From Talinum fruticosum (lineage: Eukaryota > Streptophyta > Magnoliopsida > Caryophyllales > Talinaceae), in NCBI GenBank assembly GCA_021018815.1, contig JAITYX010000005.1, positions 6,667,501-6,731,500 of the forward strand: 64,000 nt of DNA, written 5' to 3'. The translations under genes and the position numbers were made by a program. Below are positions 1-11,800 of this stretch, one piece after another. Below the pieces are notes generated by a model. It saw nothing but the letters and a program-made list of their open reading frames with translations, was not told the origin of the DNA and made no database searches. Position 1 is the stretch's first letter. The number at the start of each line of letters is the position of its first letter.

Positions 1-137
1 TCGCCTTAGCCCGTAAATAATAAGGCGGATCGTGTTCAATCATCATTGTCCTTCCTATTTCTTCAAGAGTTCTGTTCTTTCTCTCCACTACTCCATTCCG
101 TTGAGGAGTTTTGGGTGTTGAGAAGTTGTGGGAGATT
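1..137 (-). pseudogene. Ty1/copia integrase fragment
   Basis: On the minus strand this short piece reads PQRNGVVERKNRTLEEIG, the conserved integrase-core block of plant copia elements (normally PQQNGVVERKNRTL). It closely matches the integrase of the copia element at 44690-44830 in this window, in the same orientation. The similarity stops abruptly near 137, after the bases GGGAGAT. The left part lies outside the window. It is a truncated remnant with no coding potential of its own. Confidence 0.85.
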
Positions 138-1440
138 GGATTATAAACCACCCATTAAGGTTATATATGAGTGACTTGTGTATGATAAGTATGTGACCGA
201 GTGTGGCTGGAAATTTTGTTTCCGGTTCATTACTCGTTGGCTTCGTTGGGTCTTCAACTAGAAATCTCTAACTTTAGGACTTCATTGGTTTGATTGCTTA
301 TGTGATCTATTTGTGATATGTATACGTGCTCTATTAAGTGTAATATGTAATTACCTAGTTAGCTTATTTGAATTAGTTGATGTTAAATTACCCGTTAATG
401 TGATATACGTGCGCTAAGTGTGGCTTATATGTCATAAGGTGAGGTAGCACATATGCCTTAGGTATTGGCTTAGGATGGCTTTTGCTTGGGAAAATTATAT
501 GTGAATGCCTTTTGGGGCTGAGCACTTACCATGCCGTCTTTTGGGGAAAGAATGAGGGAAATCGAGTGCATAGTACCACGGTTTTGGGGCCATACGTAAC
601 CTTGTGATGAGTGTGTCTGTGAAAGTCCTGTCTCGTGTACTTGAGCATTGTGAAATTATAGGAGGTGATAAGTTGAGTATAAATTCAATTGGGGAATTGA
701 ATATGACGGTAAAAGTGAAAAGGGAATAAATCGATAAATTGTCAAGATTGGAGTAAAGTATGAAAATGTGAATGAATACAACAAATTGTGATAATCCATT
801 ATTGTTGATAGTGGGTGATGATAGATGATTATTGGTGACTGTTTGGGTTTGAGTTAAGTTGCCACTGTTTGCGATAATTCATGGCTATGATGACTCGTGA
901 GAATTAAACTCTGTGGTTACCCGGATATGGTATATTGTGATTGAATTGAGTTTAATGAGACAATGAGGTTTGAAGTATGGAAGAAAACCGTGAATTGAAA
1001 GTATAGAGATTTAGGTTAGTTTTGAAACTTAGTAGTAAGTATGTTTGATTTAGTATCCTGTTGGGGTTTTTTGTTGTAGTTGGGTTACATTTGGAGTCAT
1101 CGAGGATTATGAGGTTCATGCTTGAGTAATGAGATGAGTATGTGTAAAGAAAGGTTAAGTACTATCGAAAATGTGGATTATGATAAAAGGGTGCTAGGAA
1201 GTAGAGATACAAAGATGAGAAGAATTAGAGAATTAAGTCATGATGGTAAAGGTGAGATATTACCCCAATCCGAGTAATTGATTATGAGAATCGGTATTCC
1301 AATAACCGTGTTTGGGAATAGTCGCGTGATTAAATTTTCCTTCTTGTGGTTCATGTATTTGCGTTCATATTTTTACTTATTCTAGAGGCTACCTGTTCAT
1401 TGCGAATTTCAAGGACGAAATTCTTTGAAGGGGGAAGAAA
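138..1440 (+). other. 3' internal non-coding region and polypurine tract of a Ty3/gypsy element
   Basis: There is no convincing ORF. The last part contains CAAGGACGAAATTC followed by a purine run, AAGGGGGAAGAAA (about 1428-1440), immediately before TGTGAGACC. That arrangement is typical of the end of the internal domain of Tekay/Del-like gypsy elements, where the purine run primes plus-strand DNA synthesis. The rest is AT-rich plus-strand sequence assigned here by position only. The join to the copia scrap at about 137 is unexplained. Confidence 0.6.
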
Positions 1441-4400
1441 TGTGAGACCTGGAATTTCAAGTAGGTTAATTAAATTAAGTAATCGACGCGTAAATTATTT
1501 TATTTAGGACGAGTTCTTAATCGTGCGCGCTTTTATAAATAAATTAGCGGATTATATTATTACCTCCCGATTTCCTTCCCGGACCCAAGTAATTATTTAT
1601 TATTTCAATTTTTTACCTTGATATTATCCAAGTCTAAAAAAAGAAAAAGAAGAAAGAGGAGGAAAAGGGCTTGAATTATGTGTGATAGACCAAGGGGACG
1701 ATTAGTGTGATTAGTGATGTGTTGGCAGTCTGCGTGAAGCCACAAAGAAAAGGGGAAAAGAAAGAAGAGATTAAGTGATAAGGAAAAGAAAGAAAGAAGT
1801 ATCAAAAAGGAAGGAAGCCCAAGCAAAAACAGAGGAAAGAAGAAGCAAGGAAAGCGAGAGAAAAGAGATCGGGTGAGGGTGAGGGTGAGCAGAGCCGCAG
1901 CGAGAGAGAGAGCGAGTGTGAGAGCAAAGAAAAGCGGCCGGAGGCCGGCGAGCTAAACTGGGAACGGAGGAAAAGTGGCAGCGAACGCGAGAAAGGAGTA
2001 GGGGCACGAAGGAGGGGAAATTGAGACCGAAAGATAGGAGGCGAGCGTAAGAGCCAAGCAAAGGGGTCGATGGCCGCCCGAATGGCAAGAACTCCGCAGC
2101 CAGTGAGTGCCGAGGGCCCGAGCGAGAGGAAGAAAGAAAGAAGAGGAGGCATGCCTAAACAAGCAGAGGCAAGTGACCGGTGAGCGAAGGAGCAATGGAC
2201 AGCCAAGCAAGAAGACCATGATCGAGCAAGCATCGGGCATAGAGGAAGGCGGCAAAACCGGGGCTAGACCGAGGCCGGCAAGCAGAGGAAGAGGAAAGAA
2301 AGGAGGAAACCGACCTAGGCTAATCCGAAATTCACAATCTTCAATCCCTAATTTGAGGTGGGTAGTCTCATACTCTAAACTATTAGTAAGTTCGAAACCC
2401 AAATGGATTTATTGTAATTATTGATTGTGTTGTGAATATTGAATGTTTGTGTTGTTAAACGAGTTTAGTAATGGCTTAAAGTTGAATTAGGAGCCTTGAA
2501 GGGATTTAGTAGTTGTTTAGGCCTCGAATTGGAAACCTGGGAATTTAGACGAAGTTCGGTTGCTTGGGTATAGTGAGTAGTATCGAGAATTCAATCAATT
2601 GGGGATGAACACGTTGTGGTTTGGGTATAAATTGTGAATTAATATTTCAGATTGAGCCCTTAGAGATTTCTTGAATTCACAGCGTTAAGAAAGGATTGCT
2701 AATATCAGAAATAATGAGTTAAGTATAAAGGGGAGTATGAATTCATATTACTCGGATGCACAATTGAGGCATGGGAGTGAGAAGTGGGTGATTTTCGAGT
2801 TAATTGAGTTCAAAATATATTTAAATCCTTGAGGTTGAACTAAACGTGAAGGAAAGCAAAGCTAGCGGAAATCGAGTAATGAAAAGTAATTAAGAGTTAT
2901 ATAACTAAGGAGAGGCGAATAAGAGTTGATTAATAAGATGGAGATATAAAATGAGAGTTTGAGGCAGGAAATGACAAGCTGGGAATTGTAAGGTTAAGTT
3001 GAGTTTAGGATGCATCTAAGTCTTTGATATTAAATTAAGTTTGAAGATGAGCATAGCGAGAGGAAATTAAGTGATAAAGTGAGATTAGGAGTTATATGGT
3101 TGAGTATGAGCAAAAGAAGTTGATTTATAAAGTAGAGATATAGAATGAGGAATTGAAGTAGAGACAAAGAATTGTGAGAAGTTGAGGCGTTTGAATTAGG
3201 TGATATCTACTTGTGGTTATTGTGGCTCGTAAAAGGAATTAATCTTACTAGATGGTGGATTGTGAAAGGTGTAGTTAGAAAGGAGCCGAGGATGACTGTC
3301 TCGCATTGAATTACGACTATTCATGTTAAGCGATTACATTACATGATGTTCAAAAGTAGTTTTGGAAGAAGTTCCGTGTTTTATGCAAAATAATCCTTGA
3401 ATGCAATTTCTTGAGAACCGCCTTCGAACGTGAATATGTTTTAAAGAAGCGAAACTTATTTGAGAAAGCGAATCGAATTTGAGAAACCGAATTTGGAAGG
3501 ATGGCACGTGGTGATATGCCTTCCATTGTGTTAAATCAATTTGAGAAAGTTTTTTGAAGCAGATGTGATGAATGATTATGTGCAAAGTGTTTTGAATCAA
3601 CTAGCTAAGGATCATTTGGCATACCGAAGGGTTCGAACCGGGGTCTTCATTCATGAGGATGCATGGCTAGAAACTTCGAGGGGAGAGTTCTAATAGGGTC
3701 CTGCGGAGGCAGGATGCCCGATCCGAGACTTCCTAGAAGATAGGTCCCGGAGTCTTTGTTCAGTGGTCGCGCCCCGGAGGAACTAAAGAAGTGCTAGTTC
3801 GAATCCCCGAAGGCCCGTAAAGTGGATTCAGTGTTAAAAGAAGTGTTAATGATTGTGAAATCATGCTTTTAAATGACTCGAAGCGTTATAATCTTTGTGT
3901 TGCAAACAAATTTCGAAGACTTCATTAAAAAGTATATAGATTTGTATCATGTTATTATGTTTTCGCCGATTTCACTACTATGAGTAGTATGTATAAAGAA
4001 TTTCCATTTTAAGAGTGTGAAGCTTCCGGTGAGCCCGTGGTTTATTGCTCACCCCGACAAATCCCCCTTTCCTCTCCCAGTGTTGCAGGTACACTCTCGG
4101 AGATGTGTGTGGTACTTAGCATATCCCGGACTCCCGCTGGTTTCTCGTTTGATGTTTGCTAAGTGATCCAAGTGGCGGACGTGCATTTCTTATGTCTCTA
4201 AGCATTATAGTTTGTAATTTAGTTCATATAGTTGTACCGGATGTATAATGAAGCAATCGACTGCTTTTAAATTTATCGCATGATTGGTTGAAATCCAAGT
4301 GTGTGGCCGTTGAGTTGTATACTCGAGCGTGTGGATCATTGAGTTTATTATGATTTTTATGTAGGGTTTTAGGGCTTTAAGCCCAGGGGATAGTCCACAT

Positions 4401-4572
4401 TGGAAACGGAACTCGCCGAAATTTTTAGAAAATTTTCAAACTCTTTTGGAAAATTACCTCGACTACCTTAAGTTAGAATTAGAAAGCCAAACCAACACCT
4501 GAAAGAGCCTTGGGAGTTCCTCCGAGGAACTCGGCGATGTAATACTCCTAGGGGGTGTTTTGGGGTGTTACA
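1441..4572 (+). mobile_element. Ty3/gypsy 3' LTR, long (Tekay/Del-like)
   Basis: It starts TGTGAGACCTGG directly after a polypurine tract and ends GGGGTGTTACA, giving TG...CA ends over about 3.1 kb. That length and these termini are typical of Del/Tekay LTRs (family knowledge). A purine-rich, GC-richer block lies at 1740-2330. The LTR is followed directly by another gypsy reverse transcriptase in mid-codon, so the element inserted into that gene. The expected 5-bp target duplication on this side would be AGATG (4573-4577); its partner lies outside the window. Several ORF-like stretches inside are low-complexity and not genes. Confidence 0.75.
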
Positions 4573-5012
4573 AGATGAGTGGCTTGTTATGCCCTTTGGT
4601 TTAACTAATGTTCCAAGCACCTTTATGCGACTCATGAATCAGATTTTCATACCATTCATGGGGAAGTTTGTTGTGGTCTACTTTGATGACATTTTGATCT
4701 ATAGTCGGAATGAGCATGAACATTCCGACACCTCGGACAGATTGTTCAACTGTTGGAGCGAGAGAAGTTGTATGGGAATTTGAAGAAGTGTTCATTCTTC
4801 AGCTCGTAAATCACATTTCTAGGTTATGTTGTTTCGATTGAAGGAGTAAAGGTGGAAGAGAGCGAGATTGAGGCTGTTCTTACCTGGCCTACTCTTAAAA
4901 GCATACACAATGTGCGAAGCTTCCATGGGCTTGCATCATTTTATAAGAGATTTATCAAAGACTTCAAGCACTATCACTCGCCCCTATGATCGAGGTGCTC
5001 GGAAACAGCTCC
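4573..5012 (+). pseudogene. Ty3/gypsy reverse transcriptase fragment
   Basis: It encodes [18 protein letters not shown] and the catalytic YFDDILIYS box, then in shifted frames the downstream RT block (FLGYVVS..., SFHGLASFYKRFIKDF). These are diagnostic of Ty3/gypsy RT. The upstream half is missing because of the LTR at 1441-4572. Frameshifts near 4730 and a stop near 4807 show decay. It continues after the inserted element at 6259 into RNase H, so both pieces belong to one element. Confidence 0.9.
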
Positions 5013-5669
5013 TTCATTTGGAGAGTGCTCGGATTAAATTACCCCTAAACTATCTAAAATTATCAAAAATACCACTAATTAAATCGATGGTAATCGTCCG
5101 CCACTAAATAAATTATTAAGTGCTAAGAATGCCATCTGTAGCTAATGTTAACCCGTCGTGGCGGTAAAAACCCACCCAGTCGGTCAAAACCCATTTTTCA
5201 ATTATTTGTTATAATTAAACCGCCTCATTCTCTCTCTTCCCTCCATTGAAACTCCAATATTCAAGCACACCATAACTTTAACTCCCCAACAAAAAATTCA
5301 GGCCTCAAACACCCATTTTCACATCAATAACTAAGCAACAAACCAACATAACAACGAGACACAATGTAGAGAGAAAAGGAGAGAGACTTAACGGTGGTAA
5401 GGACAAGTAGTGATCGGTCGGCGGGGGCATTGGATAGCCAACTCCTTAACAGAGGTCAAAACGACGTCGCTTGACTGGCAATACCGATGATGATGATGGA
5501 TAAAATGCATACTAAAAGGAGAGGGATTTTACGAGGTCAATTAGGCGATCAACGGATCGAGAGGTAGGTGGGGTTGGCGAAAACCATGGGAGGATAGATA
5601 GAGGGAGAAGAAAAATGGATAAATGAATTGGGGTAAACATATATAAGAGGAGATATTTTGGGAAGGAAT

Positions 5670-5670
<1 letters not shown>

Positions 5671-5701
<31 letters not shown>
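5671..5701. repeat. (GA)n microsatellite
   Basis: About 15 GA dinucleotides, inside the MULE-like element. Confidence 0.95.
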
Positions 5702-5705
<4 letters not shown>

Positions 5706-5948
5706 ACGCTTGAATAGGGAGAGTGAAAATGAGGGATTTAAGGAATTTGGAAGGAGGGTTTTGGATTGAACGTTGTTGGGTTGGGATGATTTGATTGTCT
5801 TGCCCCCAATCCAAATCTTTCTCTCTATATCTCTCTTTGTGCTCGTCTCTGGCGTTTTAAGGAAGGTTGCTTTAATTAGGTCAAAATTAGTCCTCTCTAC
5901 TCAATCCCATCTAGGATTTTCCTATTCTCTCGGTGTCTAAAGCTCTGT

Positions 5949-5978
5949 GCGTGTGTGCGTGTGTGTGTGTGTGTGTCT
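5949..5978. repeat. (GT)n microsatellite
   Basis: An interrupted GT run inside the same MULE-like element. A shorter (GA)n at 6045-6061 and an A-run at 6070-6084 follow. Confidence 0.9.
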
Positions 5979-6268
5979 CGTCTCTAATGCTTGAATACTC
6001 GGAGTTTCATGGAGCTTGAATATTGGAGTTTCAATGGAGGGAAAAGAGAGAGAGAGAGAGCTTACTTGTTAAAAAAAAAAAAAGATTGGTATTTTTCGAT
6101 TTTATGGATGTTTACTCGTCGCAGCAGAGTTAAATTAAGGTACAATGGCATTTTTAACCGTTAATTATTAGTCCAAGCGACAATAGATTATCATCAATTT
6201 TATTAGTGACATTTTTGACATTATGAGATACTTTAGTGACATTTTAATCCAAGCACTCTTCGTTTAGA

Positions 6269-6813
6269 CACCTCGGGCTCAAAAATCTTTTGAAGCCATC
6301 AAAACAAAACCGACTCGAGCTCTCGTCTTAGCCTTGCCCGGCTTTGATAAGATCTTTGAAGTTGAGTGCGATGCCTCGGGTGTGGGCATTGGTGGAGTTC
6401 TCACTTAGGAGGGTCGACCAATTGCTTATTTCAGTGAGAAGCTATGTGATACAAAGCGAAGATACTCTACTTATGATAAGGAACTTTGTGTTATCATTCG
6501 ATCATTAGAGTATTGGAGTCATTACTTAATGGCTCATGAGTTCATCCCGCACTCAAATCACGAGACTCTCAAATATATTCAGGGCCAACACAAGCTGAAT
6601 TCGCGGCATGCGAAATGGGTTGAGTACCTTCAAACCTTCCATTTCTTAATCAAGCACAAATTAGGGAAGCTTAACAAGGGTGCCGATGCTCTATCCAAAA
6701 GGTACCTACTATTGTTTCAGTTAGAGACTTGTGTTTTTGGTTTTGAACATTTGAAGTGTTTGTGTGCGGATGACAAAGATTTTGGAACCCTATACCAAGA
6801 ATGCCAAGCTTGA
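6269..6813 (+). pseudogene. Ty3/gypsy RT tail and RNase H domain
   Basis: This continues the element of 4573-5012. The translation includes [12 protein letters not shown], then the RNase H motifs [31 protein letters not shown], a degenerate HSDHEALKY block (HSNHETLKY) and DALSKR. The order and wording match plant chromoviruses (Reina/CRM/Tekay group). An in-frame TAG follows GGVL (about 6407), and a stop replaces the W of the FVW motif at 6265. The remaining frame stays open to 6812. It is not functional. Confidence 0.9.
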
Positions 6814-6840
6814 TCCAAGGGTGAATTCCAAATCCAAGGA

Positions 6841-7930
6841 GGATACTTATTCAAGGGTATCGGATTGCGTGTGCCTAGTCGTGGCATGAGAGAACCGATT
6901 ATTAGAGAAGTCCATTCTGGGGGACTTGCTGGCCATTTCGGGGAAAGAAAGACAACTCAACCCCGGGTGGATGTTAGTCCGGACTTCATTCTAGGTCTAC
7001 CTCGGACTCGAAAGGGAAAGACTCTATTCCGGTTATTGTTGATCGATTTTCTAAGATGGCTTACTTCATTGCTTGCAACAAAACCAATGATGCTACACTA
7101 GTTGCTCGACCTATACTTCAAGGAAGTGGTGAGACTGCATGGGAACCCAAGGACAATGGTTTCAAATAGAGATGCGAAGTTTCGAGTCATTTTTGTGTAA
7201 CCCTTTGGAAGAAATTGGGAACGAAACCGAAGTACAATACTACATTCCACCCTTAGAAAAATGGTCGGACCGAGGTTACACATAGAACTTTGGGAGTCTT
7301 ACTCGTAACACCGATCAAATCAAATGCTAAAGCGTAGGATCAACTTCTTCCACATGCTGAGTTTGCCTACAATCGCACGCCAAGCAAAACTACCAATGTT
7401 TCTCCTTTTACGGTTGTTTATGGTGTGGAACCTCTGTCACCACTTGACCCGACCCCAAGAGCTTTTGATGGAAAGCCTCATAATGATGCTCGTGAAAAGA
7501 GCTACTCGGATTTAGGAGCCGCATGAAAAGGTGAAACTCGGAATTAAGCAAGCTAATTTGAGTTGTCGGACTAGTGCTAACGTAAACTGCAGAAAGGTGG
7601 CTTTTTGGCCAGGTGATCTCATTTGGATCCACTTGAGGAGGGAGCATTTTCCTTCTAAGTGCAAGTCTAAGCTCATGCCAAGGGCATATGGCCCATTTGA
7701 AGTGCTTGAAGAATCAATGACAATGTTTACAAGGTGAACTTGCTCGGAGACTACAACATCTCGGCTACTTTCAATGTTGTTGACTTATCTCCCTACTTGG
7801 AAGATAATTCACTCGAGAATTTGAGGGAAAATTCTTTTCAAGCTGGGAAGGATGATGGGGAGAACACCCCAAGCCAAACTCTAACTAATACCGAGAGCCG
7901 CCGGTTCGCTCGATAATTCCGAGCTCTCGG
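6841..7930 (+). pseudogene. Ty3/gypsy integrase and GPY/F-like tail, scrambled
   Basis: Integrase blocks are recognisable across three frames: a zinc-finger end (REPIIREVHSGGLAGHFGERK), then after a deletion DFILGLPRTRKGK, VDRFSKMAYFIACNKTND, HAEFAYNRTPSKTTNVSPF and the C-terminal block GDYNISATFNVVDLSPYL. The catalytic core is broken by deletions and frameshifts (about 6960, 7100-7270, 7515). The C-terminal wording is that of chromovirus elements. No chromodomain or 3' LTR could be recognised downstream, so the element's right end is unresolved. Confidence 0.85.
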
Positions 7931-8773
7931 AATCCATTGCTCGAGTCCTCGGAATTCACTATTGGGCCATCGTTGTTGACACAAGCTTCAACGGAGTTTT
8001 GGCCATACTCAAGATGTATATAACTAACTATTAAACTATATTAATTTTTGTGAACAAACTAATAGACTTTTTTTTTAAAAATTAGAAAAACATTATATAA
8101 TATACATCATATAATTTTTAGACAAATGTTATAAAACATAGCCCGTGAGTTAGCACGAATTAAAAACTAGTGTATCATATTTATGAATCTAGAATTAAGT
8201 CTTCTCCTTACTAGTCAGTGGCTCTATCATTCCAAAGCCAAGATATTCTGCCACTATTCCTACTGAGGACAAGTTACTTGTTTGTGAGGGAAAAACAGGG
8301 CCCAACATTTTCCTTTGAAATTTTATTTTCCAAACATTTTGTCAGGTCCAACCAAATAGAGCCTAACAAAAGACCCTAAATACTATCCTTTCAAGGGTCT
8401 ACTTTGTTTTACAAACTATGAGTTGGATGCGTCATTTACAAATATTAGTGGCACTTTCAGATACAAAACCTTTGCAGATGAGAAATTTTCCCACATATAA
8501 AATAATTTCCTCATCACATATTTATAGACAATCACACGTTGCTTTCTCCGCTACATTCACTTGGAATTTCAGTTTGCGTCAAACCAATGCATTAACTTAG
8601 AATTTCAGTTTCCATCGAAGTAGATAAAATAAATAAAGGCAATATATCTAATGATCGCCACAGTCCAACAGATCGTCATATACAGGCTCTAAAATATGAT
8701 TAAAAAGGTTCAAACATGAGTTAAAACTCACAAAACGAAATATAAATCAATACAGAAAGCCATAGCTCAAATA
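7931..8773. other. Intergenic spacer
   Basis: AT-rich DNA without a coding signal, apart from a possible Helitron 3' end at 8142-8170. It includes the presumed downstream flank of the pinin gene, which runs on the minus strand. No clear polyadenylation signal could be singled out. Confidence 0.6.
8142..8170 (+). other. Possible Helitron 3' terminus
   Basis: CCCGTG, a short loop and GCACG form a small hairpin about ten bases before CTAG followed by T. A hairpin then CTRR, inserted between A and T, is the known Helitron 3' signature. No matching 5' end (TC...) was identified, and the stem is only 4-5 bp, so this is tentative. Confidence 0.35.
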
Positions 8774-8868
8774 AACCAAAACTACAACATTGGCCTAATC
8801 CAGGGATGCCTCTACTAGTTCAAATTAACCAAACTACAACATTGGCCTAATCCAGGGATGCCTCTACT
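8774..8868. repeat. Tandem duplication over the pinin stop codon / 3' UTR
   Basis: A 42-43 bp unit (containing AACATTGGCCTAATCC) occurs at 8774-8816 and again at 8827-8868 with one-base differences, separated by 10 bp. The proximal copy contains the pinin stop codon (8864-8866, minus strand TAG). The distal copy therefore looks like a duplicated stop and 3' UTR start. Confidence 0.9.
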
Positions 8869-11800
8869 CTGCAGCATTTTGAGGCAGGTTGTCAATGCTG
8901 ACATCACCCTTTGTTGGCTCATCAGCCCTCTCATTCTCATCAAGACCTAGAACGTCGTCCAAGATATCATCCTCTCCGACATTTATGTCTTCTACCTCCT
9001 CTTCATCTTCGTTGTTAGCCCCAGGGATTTTTCGTGCCTTGGGCCCATGTTCCAGCTGATGGGTTTCCAACTCTTTGTCCATTGTCTCTTGCAAGTTGGC
9101 ATCGTCATTTCCTTTCCTTGCTTTCCTTGCAGATAACCGCATCTCCAGATCCTTTTCTACATTGGCAACAAATTCATCGTGGATTTGCTTCTGATACAAG
9201 GATAGCTCCTCTCTCCTGGTAGCCTTCCATTCCAAGAAAGCCTGCAATACAATTTTGCAGGTGTAACACGAGACCTTTTACCGTATCTAAGGGTTTTTTT
9301 ATGACGAGTATCCAAGTTTTTTTAAAAGAAATAAGAAAAAACTCCTTTTCGGAGTTCCTCCTTTTCATTTTAGATAAGGGTGGGACAAGATATGTGTAGT
9401 TTATCTGAAGTCTTAGGCAGTTATCAACCCACCAGCACTAGCGGAGTAGGGACAAGGTTGTGTATTTCGCAATCCCTTCAAACTCACCTCAATGCAGGCG
9501 GGAATCCACTGTAATGGTGTCGGATAGGATTAAAAAAAGGTTCACAGATTTCTTATTGTATGTCATACAGCAACTTTCAGATGCTTAAGAGATCAAATGA
9601 GCTCCCATGATTTTCTTAAAAAGAATCTATTTAAATCTACTAAATTAGGGCCTATTCAAAGCTACATAAATACCAACATCTATTTCTGTTTTCTGTTCAT
9701 TGTTGTTCGTTTCATTTGTTTCTATTTGAGGTTATTATTTATGTTCGTTTATGCTCATTTTTGTTCGTTTTTTCTCTTTTCTATTCGTTTCTGATGCTAT
9801 TTCTGTCCATTTTATCCGCAATTTCGAACAGAGCCTTACAGTAATTAAGAAAAAACACTGCATGTTGTTATGAAAGAGAGGGAATAACATACAAAACCAA
9901 AAATACTTGTGCTTTTCACTATAATTCTCAGGGCAGGTGAATGTTATTGAGATTCGCACAGCCCCATCTCTGTAGAGGCTAAGCATAGGAAGAAGGTATA
10001 CGAGTCACACTACAAATGGTTTAGACAATTACCTGTTCTTTTTTCTGTGTCATTAACTCTGCATTTTCTTCCAGTGGTTTGGCAGGCATGTAATAAATTG
10101 GTGGTTCTGTCTTTGTCCTGAAAATTCAGAAGTACAGATCAGCTATGAAAAGCCAAAGAATGACCACAGTAAGCCCTAAGATCACACAGAACCAGAAGAA
10201 ATATTGAGTGATCCAGTTGCTTCAACAGCATAGCATGCACATGAACTGAAACTTATCTTCGGCTCAATAAAATTGTCAATATGAACTCTTTTGGACCAAA
10301 GTTAAAAATAACCTGCAGAAGAATAAAACATTGCTATTATCATATAACTACAACAAACAAGTCCATGGAATCATCTGTTCGTACATGTGCTATTGCCAAG
10401 ACTGCAACAGAAGAAGAATGCAGATGAAACTGGATACCTTAAGAAATTGGTAAGCTTTTTGTGGTGCTCGCTCCATTGAAGAAACAGCAGTTCCAGCTTC
10501 TTCTCTTCAGCCTTGGCAGCCACACGTGCCCTGAGTATCTGATCAAAGGGGAACAAATAAGAAGATTTAAATTCAAAGGGAGGGACGACAGAAAGATGAA
10601 CAGGAAAAAGCATGCTCAGTTCATCACCCAGGATATATACACAGATGTATACCAGATCTCGCTTCGGTTTTCAGCAATTCGCTCGCGCTCTTGCTGCCGC
10701 AGCCTTTCACTTTCTTCACGTGCTTTTTGCTCAGCCTAGTAGGATTAAATTTTTCATTAGATGAGATCTTTGAGAAAGTGCAATTAGATTGGGGCACCAA
10801 ACTCAACTGTAAACCTTAGGGAAATTCAAATGAAACGGAAAACACAGTTATAAACAAAACATATTCAGCTGTACTGCCTTGAGTTATAGGTTTAGCACTT
10901 CATTTGCTCATTCAGTGTCAGATCAGCAATAAAAATGCAAATGCAAAGTGGAAATTCATGCTGTTATTTAAGATCAAACTAGAAAGATTAGCTGCTATTT
11001 ATTTGAGTCAAGCAGAATGCATTATTACACTAGTGCTTCATAACCTCAAACAGCATCAAGCACACTCTTAGCATTTCTAATGAAAAAGCTAATTCAAATA
11101 ATTAAACTGAACTTAGGACAGAAGAAGCACTTACTTTCTGCAAGGAGTCTGATCTTCGCATGTATGCCTCGGTCCCTGATAATTGCATATCTTCCTTCTT
11201 AAATTTCTGAAATGTAAAAAACAGATAATGTAAACTTGCAAAGGCATCCAATTGCAGAGAGCAGAAGACCCAAGAAAATTGATTGAATAAGAGCATTCTT
11301 TACCCAAAGAAAAGAACAGAATTTTTTTGAAAAAATAATCGGATATTAGTCTGACTACCAACATAATAATGCTGATAAGGAAGGGATGTACTTCAAGATA
11401 ATGTTCAAAAATTCATGCAATATCATGTATTCAATTTGCATAGCTTTCATATACTTTGGCTCATATCATAAGAATTTAAGTGTCTGTATAATGCACTATG
11501 GAAGATACATCAAGATAGGATCATAGGATCATCAACTAATGTCACTACTTTGGTGCACAGGCCATGTTCTTTCTTTGTAAGGTAAAAAACTCCTATGTTC
11601 TTAAATAAAGTGCGACTTAGGCATAATAATATCAGTAAACTGCTTCTGAGATTCATTTTATTTGGGAATTTTGCATATTTCTTTAATCATAAATAGGGAA
11701 AAAAAAAACTAATTTTATCAATTGCTAATCCCATCATCATCAATCCACCACTCCTTGATCATGGATCAGGACGTATCTTTCTAGACTCTAAATGCTTCAC

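Larger units (their letters stand above)
5023..6258. mobile_element. Non-autonomous Mutator-like (MULE) element with long TIRs
   Basis: The first ~115 bp (GAGTGCTCGGATTAAA...) are an imperfect inverted copy of the last ~115 bp (...TTTAATCCAAGCACTC). The element is flanked by TTCATTTGGA (5013-5022) and TTCGTTTAGA (6259-6268), a 10-bp target duplication with two transitions; MULEs make 9-10 bp duplications. Both copies read the FIW/FVW position expected at this point of gypsy RT. No transposase is visible. The interior (about 5220-6060) holds a CT-rich stretch and (GA)n and (GT)n runs of unknown, possibly captured, origin. Confidence 0.75.

Noticed and set aside
1605..2424. Several overlapping open frames on both strands
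   Set aside because: They come from a purine-rich low-complexity part of a gypsy LTR and show no protein family motifs.
3620..3830. tRNA-like B-box words (GTTCGAATCCCC, GGGTTCGAACC)
   Set aside because: No A box or cloverleaf could be built, and the region is inside an LTR.
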